Assembly (NCBI RefSeq): GCF_964355755.1
Contig: NC_092671.1
Location: forward strand, 16,153,501 to 16,217,500
Length of the DNA: 64,000 nucleotides
Reading direction: 5' to 3'
Source: Antedon mediterranea
Lineage: Eukaryota; Echinodermata; Crinoidea; Comatulida; Antedonidae
Shown here: in pieces, positions 12,001-23,000 of the stretch
Position numbering within the stretch: position 1 is the stretch's first letter
How the letters are laid out: the number at the start of each line of letters is the position of its first letter
Translations under genes and position numbers: made by a program
Notes under the pieces: model-generated
Told to the model about the DNA's origin: nothing
Seen by the model: only the letters and a program-made list of their open reading frames with translations
The model's database searches: none

Positions 12001-14676
12001 CGAAATTTATATTTCTACACAAATAATTTTTAATGTAATCACTATTGACATTTTGTTTCTTTAAAACACATGAGTTATTTGAATCAATAATTGATTTTTT
12101 CTTTTTTCTTATTACAAGTTTTGAGATGTTGGTCTATGAATCTTATATTATGTATTGTAAATATAGTAGTGAATTTAAAGCAAATGCGTTAAAGATGACA
12201 TAAAAACTGTCATGGCAGATGACAAAGATAAGACAATAACATAGTATACTGTATAAATATGTAACATTGGTATGGGATCAAAGGGCATTATATTGATTTA
12301 TTAAGAAAACTGTTGTTAGTACATACATCCATTATATGGAACAGAAACATGTGTGAAATGAGTTTGCACTGAATAAAGAACACCTGGATTAGGCAATGCA
12401 TTATGGTGCATCGCTATACAAGATACACAGTAACTTGGTAATTTTACAGGTATAACTTCTTGCATAATTCACTGTTATAACAAGTCATTTGCAATTAATT
12501 CTTGTATTTACTGTGAGAACGTTCGTTTATCGACTCTATATAAAAACGAGTTATTGTTATTAAACAAAAAGGTTTTTTTAAAGTTTTACATTAGTATATT
12601 GGATGAACCTGGGAAATAGAAATTTATTCTATGCTGCAATGATCAGAATAGAATTTACAGACAAACTATGGGTTCTACTCAGCCCTTGCTTGTTTTTTCT
12701 TTTTGTCTCATTGCATCTGTGTTATTTATAAGTCAATTCAAGTTTGCGATTTAGTGCCTTCTGGTTGTTAAACCCCTTTGTAACAACTCAAATTAATTCA
12801 ACAAATAATACAGCTCTTATTTCTATGTACCAATGCAAAGATTATGAATGTAATATGGGAGATAGTCGGATTTATAAATCAATATAATATTGATTTAAAT
12901 CAATATATATTATATTAATGTGATAACTGAAACTTAGATATGTAATATTTAATGTTTTATCATGTCTTGTATAAATTGAATTGAGTTTGCTATATTTGTA
13001 AATTTTGCTCTTGGTGTAAATATGGTGGTTATATTATTTTGTTTACTGTATTTGATTTTCCAAAATATCAATACATATATATATATATTAGATATATTAT
13101 AGATAATTAGATAAATGATTATCAATTTTGTGGTGGTTTAAATTATAACAAATATTTCTAAAGCTTGTTTTTTTTATATATATAAAGATGAACTAGTAAT
13201 TAAATGAATATATGATATTATTAAAATGTATGATTATTTAGGGTACACTAATATTATTAATATGTATATTTGGGATTTAGGAACATAAATATTTATATTA
13301 TAAAAATACTGTGTACTGTATAGATACTGTATAAGAAATGTCAATGGCGTTCGCTGATTTGAACTCCTTTGAACTGAAACTACCTGGGAATTCCCTGACT
13401 ATAATAATTATATTGAAAAGGGTGCATATGTATACTATAACAGTGTATTCATGTATGTAGAGTAAATTGTTCATGTCTATTCTATGGTGGATAACATAGT
13501 ACTATCAAGGGTGGGTCAAGTGAAGGTGAAATTTGTAATTAATTGTGATGAGAATGTTTGAATAGGGTGAATATACAACTGTACTATATACATGTATAGC
13601 GGATACTTATTCTATTCTATGGTGGATAACATAGTACTATTAAAGGTAGATTTTGTAATATATACAGTATTTATTATGATTTAAAAACCTGGGAACATTA
13701 CAACCCAAACAATTCCTTCTGTCTGATGGAAGCAGTTAAATACCTCCTGGTCCTATGTAAACGATACCTGATAGATCGAGGCTTATCTGACAGATACTCT
13801 CTTACTTGCTTAATACAGTATATGGTGGATATTCTTGGCAGACATAGATTGATTAATTTGGATATTAAAAATTGTAAATACTGGATTTTGAATAAATCTA
13901 TCGTTATTGGATACTATCTTCATCACCATGGTGAATAACGATGGTCTTTCTATATATTAATGGTGAAATTAGATATACATGTTTTGTATCTGATACATAC
14001 TCTGCATTAAAATAGCAGTATTGGTGGACTCTGGCCAGTAGAGAGGAGTGTGCACTGTATGTTATAAGCATTACAGTGTACAGTCAATGTAATAGAACTA
14101 GGTAATGTGTAATACGGTTAATCAATTATTTAACATAGATTGGTGTAAATGATATACTAAAGATACACAACTAATGTTACTACTATATGGGACTCAATAA
14201 TTAACTGAATAATAAAAATGATAAATAATTTATCATGAATTGGAAATAGACATGTTAAAATACTTTGTCTGTAAGGCTAATTATCTTAAACTAAAACAGT
14301 ATGGGAAACAAACAAGGAAATATAATGATTTAATATTACAGAATATAAATTAATGTATTGATTCATGCCTTTTAATATACATACAGTATTTTTGACGTTA
14401 TTTTATTATTATGATATGATATTGTCTTGTGTCATTTTTATGGTAATTTAATATTCAATATTTCAGTGAATTTAATAGTATAATATTTTGTCAACTGTTT
14501 ATTGATCAAAATACTTGTTGACATTGACTTTTATGTATTATGTGGAAGATCCCACCGTCCCAGGTGCTTTAACTCACACCAATTAATACCTGGAACATAC
14601 CACCTTAATTATTTATAAAGTCTCTGGTTTCTTCTTTTTTTTTCTTGCCTGAATATTAGATCTGTTTATATCATTC

Positions 14677-14682
14677 AATAAA
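14677..14682 (+). terminator. Candidate poly(A) signal, distal to RAB27
   Basis: AATAAA followed by the U/G-rich GTGTTTATT, a reasonable polyadenylation context. It lies 5.6 kb after the RAB27 stop codon, so nearer AATAAA motifs such as those around 11022 and 11132 are equally possible. Only transcript data can decide. Confidence 0.2.
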
Positions 14683-14900
14683 GTGTTTATTCAAAGATGG
14701 TTCTAAGCATTTCAGAAAATGATGTTTGTATACTTCTATGTGCAACTTTTAAATTCAAGTTGTTATTTAGTATATTATATAAACTGCTTCTTGGAGTTAA
14801 ATGAAGTTGTATTGTTGAGTTATTTTGTGTGTTTGCTGTATTTGAACAAGGCAACAATAGGACACTTAGTTTGACTTGCCAAAAAAATAGGGAACGCGTA

Positions 14901-15200
14901 ACAGTCCTTTGATCTTATGTCTGGCTGCGACAAATTCCAACAGTACTGTACTATGTACATATTCTCTGTGGCGCGCTATGTCTGTTAAGGGGTGTGGAAC
15001 TGATTGTGTTGCAGCTACAGATAAATTTTAACAAGCAATCTAACGGGATACTGAGCTCGCCTTGCAAAGATAGTAACAGTCCTTTGATCTTACAGTATGT
15101 CTGGCTGCAACAAACACAAACAGTACTAGGTACATATTCTCCGCAGCGTGCGGTGTCTGTTAAAGGGTGTGGAACTAATTGTCTTGCCGCCAGATAAACT
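14901..15200 (+). repeat. ~175-bp tandem duplication
   Basis: ACAGTCCTTTGATCTTA...GTCTGGCTGC begins at 14901 and again at about 15076. Each copy continues through AACAGTACT..GTACATATTCTC and GGTGTGGAACT to a CAGATAAA end. The copies differ by scattered substitutions and one short insertion (ACAGT), so the duplication is not recent. Confidence 0.8.
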
Positions 15201-15650
15201 CTTTGATCTTCGGAACTCAGCATCCTGTTGTTAGAATGCCTTGATTTGAACTTCATAGACCTTTTAAGTTCGAAATAGCAATTTAGTTGTTTTAAAACAT
15301 CAACTTAAAGCAGAATTTTGAACTGCAGAGGCTCTGTTTTACTCAACTAATGACAGATTGAGAAGCTGATTCTGGTATTTAACTATGCCAAGGCTTGAGC
15401 TGGAATCACAAAAATAAAAAAGCGCCTGCTTGTGAGCAACTTTTTTTCTGGTTTCTTGTATTAAAGGAGTGAAATAAACTTCAAATTATTTTTACTGTTC
15501 AATGAAGTACAATTAATAAACACATTTATACACTTACTGTTCAGTTTATTTAGAAAAAATATAAATGGTAACATACTGTACTACAACAAAGATGAACATC
15601 TAATGTGTAGAGGATGTTAACAATTGAGTGTTAAATGAGTGCATCTTGGT

Positions 15651-15812
15651 TAAAGCGTGGTTCCTACTAGCGACGCAACACAAGGACGTAACGCAACGCA
15701 AGTGAATTGACCAATCACAAGCGATGGCTTATTCGCTTGTGATTGCTAACTGTCTATAACTTCGCTTGTCATTGGTTAAAACGCTTGCGTTACGTTCAAG
15801 TGGGAACCAAGC
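15651..15812. mobile_element. MITE-like element with TTAAAGCGTGGTTCC ends
   Basis: The left end TTAAAGCGTGGTTCCTACT faces the inverted right end GTGGGAACCAAGCTTAA. Inside are inverted CAATCACAAGCGA and TCGCTTGTGATTG. Diverged fragments with the same CAACGCAA / ACCAATCACAAG words occur near 40865-40968 and 61780-61830. It has no coding capacity. Confidence 0.65.
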
Positions 15813-15927
15813 TTAACTATATTCCATCTAATACATTGTAGATATTTACATGCACTATTATTTACATAATACATTTCTTATTTTGTGTAAAAGCAGTTAG
15901 AAATGTTTGTATTAAGAGGTCTATAAA

Positions 15928-16066
15928 GCTCTGTCTACACTATCAAACTTTATGTGACAACAAAATGTGATATTCCCAAATATGGTAGTGATATGACATC
16001 ATCATGTCCATATATGGGCACATCACATTTTTTTGTCACATAAAGTCTGATAGTGTAGACAGAGCA
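15928..16066. mobile_element. AGCTCTGTC-MITE, copy 1
   Basis: Terminal inverted repeats AGCTCTGTCTACACTATCAA / TGATAGTGTAGACAGAGC, about 139 bp. The centre carries TATGGTAGTGATATGACATC and TCCATATATGGGCACATCACA, itself partly palindromic. It is flanked by TAA on both sides, a possible 3-bp target duplication. It is one of seven copies in this window. Confidence 0.85.
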
Positions 16067-16380
16067 TAAGACAATTATTTTTATTGTTTAGATAAACATT
16101 TTTAGCACACATTTCATTAAAGATTACTGAACAAGTTGAATGACGTTCAAATCATATTGTAGGTCACGGCGGGGGTCAAACTATTAAAGCCCTAAGTTAC
16201 AGTACAGAATGTTCTTTACTATATATTATACTGTAATGGCAATTTCCTGATTATATGTTATTTTCTCTTTTACCATAAATTACATATATACAAAGCCATG
16301 ACATTCCATGTAAATAAAATTTGTTGATATCAAATTTGCAGTACACCATGTATGTAGTTCTGAAAAGAACTGTTTAGTTT

Positions 16381-16417
16381 CTCACGGTTTCGATCAATAA
16401 CTTTGATCGTCCTCAGG
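16381..16417 (-). other. Hammerhead-like motif, second type
   Basis: On the minus strand the order is CTGAGGA, C, GATC, a nine-base loop, GATC, GAAAC. This is the box-1 / stem II / GAAA order of hammerhead ribozymes, with G in place of the usual T in CTGATGA. It resembles ends of Penelope-like retroelements. No stem I or III is evident, so it is probably a decayed copy. Confidence 0.35.
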
Positions 16418-16872
16418 AATGAGAATTCAGAAAGTTCAGGAAACTCAGACTATAAGTGAAATTAGGTGGGACCAATGTGAAAGCTAAAAACAATTGACAG
16501 TGGAAGGGATTGGAACTAGCTATAAAAGAGAATTGTTTCTCATAGACAGAGTTATATATATGTGGTATGCCGCAAACTTTATATCAACATATCGCCATGC
16601 AAACCTTCAAACAATATAAATTTCTCAATATATAATATATCAATTATAGTTTCTTGAAACATAAAGCAAATATATTACTCTATACTTAGAACTAAACTGT
16701 TTTAATATTGCAATATAGTCTTAAATTAGAAATATATTTCATTATTTTAATATTCTAAAGTAAATGTAATGTAATGTCATTGTTTTAAAACAGGTACTGA
16801 ATATTGTTATTATTAATGTACTTTTGTTTGTTTGGATATAAAGATATTATAATAATAATAATAAATTAACCC

Positions 16873-16878
16873 TTTAAT
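16873..16878 (-). terminator. UBXN6: Candidate poly(A) signal for UBXN6
   Basis: ATTAAA on the minus strand, about 130 nt beyond the UBXN6 stop codon. It is the nearest signal-like hexamer I found downstream. No transcript support is available. Confidence 0.3.
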
Positions 16879-17009
16879 AATAATTATATGACAATGACAA
16901 ATTTATATGTAACAGAAACAGATACAAAGTATATCATCAGCTGGGCTTATAAAATACATCAAATGTTATGTATGATCAAAGTCAAATTATCAACCCATAA
17001 AAGAACACT

Positions 17010-20000
17010 TTACAATGGTTTCATAAGTTTCAAAATACAAGATTTGAGTATTGTAGTTTCTTGAGTTTGTGCTGAGGCAATGTCTCTTGCAATGCTTTCA
17101 TCCCATTGAAAGTGTAGCATAGCTGCTGGGGCCTGGAAGAGAAAATGTTGATATAAATAATGCTTCTGTTGACCAACTATCCCTACCATAAGTAAATAAT
17201 AATAATAGTAATCTTATATAATGCCTACTACAATGTTTCTAAGCGCTTTACACCCAAAAAATATCCATAAAATATCTTAAGATAACCAAAAAAGAAGAAA
17301 AGTAGAGGAACCATTTACACTGCTCTATTCTCCATCACTTTGAAGTTCCCATATGAGAGCTCGCCAGAACAGTATTTACAGGATTAATAATAGTGTAATT
17401 AAACTGATTATAATCAATTTACCAAAGGACTAGGTATATTTTGTGCTTATCATGGCCTCTAATTGGTAGAATGTCTATCTATCTTTATGCTTCATCTTCA
17501 TTAGACAAGACCTTGTGTAGTTTAGTATATTTTTCAAATCTTGTATCATTTTAGTCCATATTTAGTTTTTATTGGAAGAATAAATAAGTTAGTTGATTAG
17601 TTATTTAAATTAGTGTCTGGGCCATAGCTAAGCCAGTGAGGCAGTGAGGTGGTCACCTCGTCTGAAATATTCACCACACATCCACTGGTGGTACAGGTCG
17701 TATAATTTATATTAATCATTATATTTGAAACATCTTTGTCTTAAGCTCTGTCTACACTATCAAACTAGTTTGACAAAAAAGGTGTGATGTGCACAAATAT
17801 GGTAGTGATATTCCTAAATATGATAGTGATATGACATTATCATGTCCATATATGGGCACATAACATTTTGTTGTCAAGTTTGATAGTGTAGACAGAAGAC
17901 CAAACTTAACACTTACAAGTTGTAACTCAGCAAGCATTGAAGTTTCTTCAGTGAGTTTTTGCCTCGTTTGTGTGACTAGATAAAATGGCTGCCAATCGTT
18001 TACAAGACATTCTCTTACAAATTCTGTCAACGATGATAATTTATCTCTGGCATAGAAAGTACCTGAAACATGATGTAACAAATTCATATATTTGTTGTGA
18101 TATCTGCTCTTATTTGGTTTATTTACATTTTAGTACACAATAGTAACAGCAAGAATAACTAAATATCAATATTGTTCATATTATTGTACAGTATGATAGC
18201 TCCTTAGAAATCGTGAATATTTCTGTAGGGCACATGTTCGAATTACCAAAATAGTAAATGAGTAGGTTTGCCACAAGGCGTGACATGTGACGATCTGTGT
18301 CGAGGCATAGCCTAGCAACGTATTAGTTTGGAGATAGTAGGAAACTCGGCTGTCAATGTAATAAACTTATATATTCATTAAAATATAATTATCAAATTAA
18401 TAATTTATATCTTGGCTATAGTGCCAAGAGCAGTTTATAAGATTAAATATTTCCATCTTTTGATATAAAGATTAAGCTAATTATAAATCATTGCTTCACT
18501 GCATAGGTCTAATGTTAATCATTGTGTTATAGCTGGATTATAACGTTTATTTCATTCAGTCTGATGAGAACCTAGGGATTGGTAGACAAAGAACGAATGT
18601 TTATGAACCTAGGGATTGATATACAAAGAACGAATGTTTATGAACCTAGGGATTGATATACAAAGAATGAATGTTTATGAACCTAGGGATTGATATACAA
18701 AGAACGAATGTTTATGAACCTAGGGATTGATATACAAAGAACGAATGTTTATGAACCTAGGGATTGATATACAAAGAACGAATGTTTATGAACATAGGGA
18801 TTGATATACAAAGAACGAATGTTTATGAACCTAGGGATTGATATACAAAGAATGAATGTTTATGAACCTAGGGATAGATATACAAAGAATGAATGTTTAT
18901 GAACCTAGGGATTGACATACAAAGAACGAATGTTTATGAACCTAGGGATTGATATACAAAGAATGAATGTTTATGAACCTAGGGATTGATATACAAAGAA
19001 TGAATGTTTATGAACCTAGGGATTGACATACAAAGAACGAATGTTTATGAACCTAGGGATTGATATACAAAGAATGAATGTTTATGAGTTGAATGAAGAG
19101 AATATTCTCATGAAACCGAGTCGAATAGGACAGCCAAATATTCTCCCCATTGAATAAATACAAAACATTAAATGTTTTACACACCACAAACTATTATAAA
19201 GTAAACTTTTATTCAATTCAAGATGTATTGTCCCTTTGACTAATTCCCAAAAAATTATTTTAAAAATATTTTAAAAAAAAGTGGGTCATTTTGAAGTATC
19301 ATAATAGTTATTGACTTTCACCAAAAATTTGTCTTAAAAAAAATCATTTAATTGAAATACAGACTTTTTTTGTTCAAAAAATAACTTTGACTTCCAGTCA
19401 AAGTTTTCGATCAAAACATATCTCATAATGCAACACGCTTGTTTGGCTACTCTGTATGCACAATCATAAAACTTCCTCGCAATCTGTGTGAAAACACCTT
19501 CTCAACCATGACGGGTTGTAAACACCTAATTAGCATCATGCATAATGCATACTCGTGGTTTGAAATCTTTGTTTAATTTTGTTCGCGCCGATTAATAAAT
19601 TAAATTACCTGTTAATTACGTAAACTGGTTGTTTTTGGCTCAAATTTTCGACTTAAAGTGAATAACTTTAATATTACTTTGATATGGCCAATTTAAATTT
19701 AGAATATTTTGACCTTCATTTTTTTGTGTTTCAAGGGACAATACATCTTTAATGCTTTTCCTAATATATTTCGTCATCTTGAATACAACTACCTAAAGGC
19801 GTGGCACGAAATACTGTAAATGTTATTTTAAACTAATGTACATGTGTCTTTAATATAATAAACAATAATAAACCTTTTTCATCTTGAATCAAATTTTGAA
19901 GGCTAGGCTTTGTAAAATGAGATGCAGGTTTTGGCCGTGGAATGGAGCAGTTATAGATGGCACACATTGCGCCTTATCAGCCTACTGCAGTCAAACAACA

Positions 20001-23000
20001 TTTTTAAAATGGTTACAGAAAGCGTGTCTGTCGTCACCGTCCCTATTTTGCAGTTCAAAGGTTAGAAATATATTCCTATGTTTTATTACCTTGTAAAATA
20101 ATTCCATCTGGAAATCTGATTCGGATGAGGACGTACCGGTATCGTCTTAGTTGTTTCTTTAAGTCGGCTTCACGCATAGCTTTAGTTCTTAACATTGAGT
20201 TCATTTCCACTTCTTCAGCTCTATAAACACAAACATTGAAGTCTTCATACTAATAACTATTATATAACACCTAACTACGTTCCTGTCATTTGATTGGATG
20301 ATTATGGGTCACATGGCGTGCAATACTGAACATTATTTTAAAAAGTGCAATACCATTTCTAACGAATCTACTCAATAGACAGTGATATGAACAATAAACA
20401 TTAATTATTGTATGTTTTGTCTATTTTATAGTAATGTATTTATTTATCAATGCGTATTTTAAATGTTTTCTAACCATGCATCTGATTTTAAAATTGTTTG
20501 GAAAATTGGCCTCTGGGCCCTGATGACAATTTATATTAATAAACATATTTGAAATAAAAAAACATTTTTTTGTATGCTAAACATTTTTTTAAATTATATT
20601 CTCAATCTTTTAGTGTGAATTTGGATTTTAGGTAGTAAAGATTATATTAAATTTGTTGAAAGCCAAATTTTCTGTACAGTTTTTTGGGACATGCATATTA
20701 AGCTAGTAGCCCATTAACTGCCCATTCTAAAGAATAGACAATTTTCTGTCAAAGCCACAGATTGACCACATTTTGAACTGGTCATTAATTTTTTTTTATT
20801 CATAAAAAAGAAATCAATAAAATAATCTGTTTATAATCCACTGTCTTTACTTTTGTAGTGTCCTGGTAGATTAAAAACGATCTTAATCAACCCCACCCAG
20901 CCACACCCTGTTGAAATTGTCTACATCTTTTACATGCATTGCGTTTTACCTTAATTGTTGTTCTCGTTCAACTTCTTGTGAAGTTACATTATAGAAATCG
21001 GATGGCAAGTTGAAACGTAAAACACTATTATTTGGATGAAAAACCTTTATGTCACGATCTAAGGTCGGTTTTAATGGTTGTGTGTTGGCAAGAACATCAA
21101 AGTATGCTTTTAGTTGGTCTCGGTGTTGTTTTTTATCTTCATTGAGTACAAGGTAATATTCTTCTTGTTCTGAAAAAAAAAATTTTTTTTTAATGTATAA
21201 ATATAATTCATTTTTAGAGGTATTTCATTACTTATGTTTGCATCTCAAAATTGTTGAGTTGTTACTGAAAGGAAGACAAGATGACGTCAATAAAAATGTA
21301 CTCTTCATTTGATATATGGATAATGAACAATCAGTAAATAGACAAAATAAATAATACTAAATAAACAGTATTAATAACTTTGTGTATTTCTTTATACTGG
21401 TGGCCAGAGGGCCCAGTTATGATCAGTGGATGTGATGTACCAATACACCTGGGAAACCCCCTACTTGTATTGAAAGGTTCTGTGTGCACATGAGCTAGAT
21501 GTGTACACTGGACCTACAGTTTATAGTCCTTATCCGAGAAGACTTGTTCTTCCACCAGAACCATGGAGCGAGTAAGCTTTGAACCCTTGCCGATGTTATT
21601 ATGGCTATGTAATTACTGTTCCACTGTCTTAACCGCTTGGCCACTCACTCGCTCAAAAAATGCAATGTTAATATTTTTTATTAAACAATATTATTTATAA
21701 ACAAAATATAAATTTTAAATTTTACCATCTTGTTTTATCAATGATCTTTCGAATCCTATGGCTTGTAGAAATTCCTCAGCGCCCTCTATTGATCCTACTC
21801 GTTCCTGGAAGGCTTTGTTACCAAGACGTATTTTACTATACTTCTCCTCATTAGGATGAGCACACACATTATTAATATATCTAAGAATACCAACAATAAA
21901 AATTTATAGAATATGGGTATTAATAATTATTATATTTTATAAAACACCTCAGTAGATTCTTGTCATTTGATTGGAAGACTGTGGAGTACGTGATATTAAA
22001 TAAATGTTCTATTGCACTCTTAATTATGTCAAGAGTGCAATGTTGTTTTATGCTAGTACTGCAATTTTGCCACACATGCGACAGAGGATATCATGTTTGA
22101 TCAACCTGTATATGCGCGGTCTATATGTATACAAAATTGGAGCACAATCTGTTAAAAGTAGGTGTGTTATAAAACAAATTATGAATGTTTTATATTCGTG
22201 TCCAATGGAACAAATAATGTCATTTGGTGAATGATGAAAATTTGTTCTATTTTGATTTACACTCATAAACATCCATTATTTGTGTAATATTTATAAGATG
22301 CATGGAAAGAGGCTAAAGCTGTGTTTGGTGTTGGTTTCTTGAAAGAATATTTTGCATGATAATGCATATAACCTTATTACGATTGAAGTCTTACTTTTCT
22401 ATTGTGTTTACACAAACTTGTACTTTCTCTTTGTCTTTGTTTATTGTCTTCACCATAAAAGCAGATGCCTTGATAGGATCTACAGCCAAATGCTAAGAAT
22501 ACATAAAAAAATATTAAATTTCTTGTATATAACAAACAAAAGTTACAAGCTTGCTAAAAAGTCATCAAAATGAGATTCAAACCCAGCATGCAGACATCTT
22601 ACCATTAGAACACTGGGGTTTTCATGGTATGATTCAAATTTTATTAGGTACAGTACTGACTTTTTACCACCCTTGGGATGGTAGGTACAACAACAGTCGT
22701 TCTTCTGTGTATGCACAGAGATCAAATTGATATGCCCTCATCTTATAGTATTCACAAGGCAGGATCTCCAAACTGACACTTTTTTATATACATACATTAA
22801 CAGGTATAGAGAAATCTTTAATTAATTAATTTACAGTAAAGATTTAAGGAAATCTGTGAAAATAAAAAAAAAATACAATTGATAACTTACCATCAGAATA
22901 CATTCACGTATGTGTTCATCTAACTGACTTTTTGTTACCCGTTCAGTGCTAAGTGCACAGGTAAAGAACACGCCACTGACAGAGACAGGAGAATCACTAT

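Larger units (their letters stand above)
9076..17009. other. Intergenic region between convergent RAB27 and UBXN6
   Basis: No coding region is supported on either strand. The early part is probably RAB27 3' UTR of unknown length. It holds a 34-bp direct repeat (TCTATTCTATGGTGGATAAC near 13479 and 13613), a ~175-bp tandem duplication (14901-15200), two small inverted-repeat elements (15651-15812 and 15928-16066) and a hammerhead-like motif (16381-16417). The rest is A/T-rich sequence in which I see nothing. Confidence 0.5.

Noticed and set aside
18569-19086. CRISPR-like regular repeats
   Set aside because: Units are contiguous with no unique spacers, and the window is clearly an animal intron. 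It is a minisatellite.
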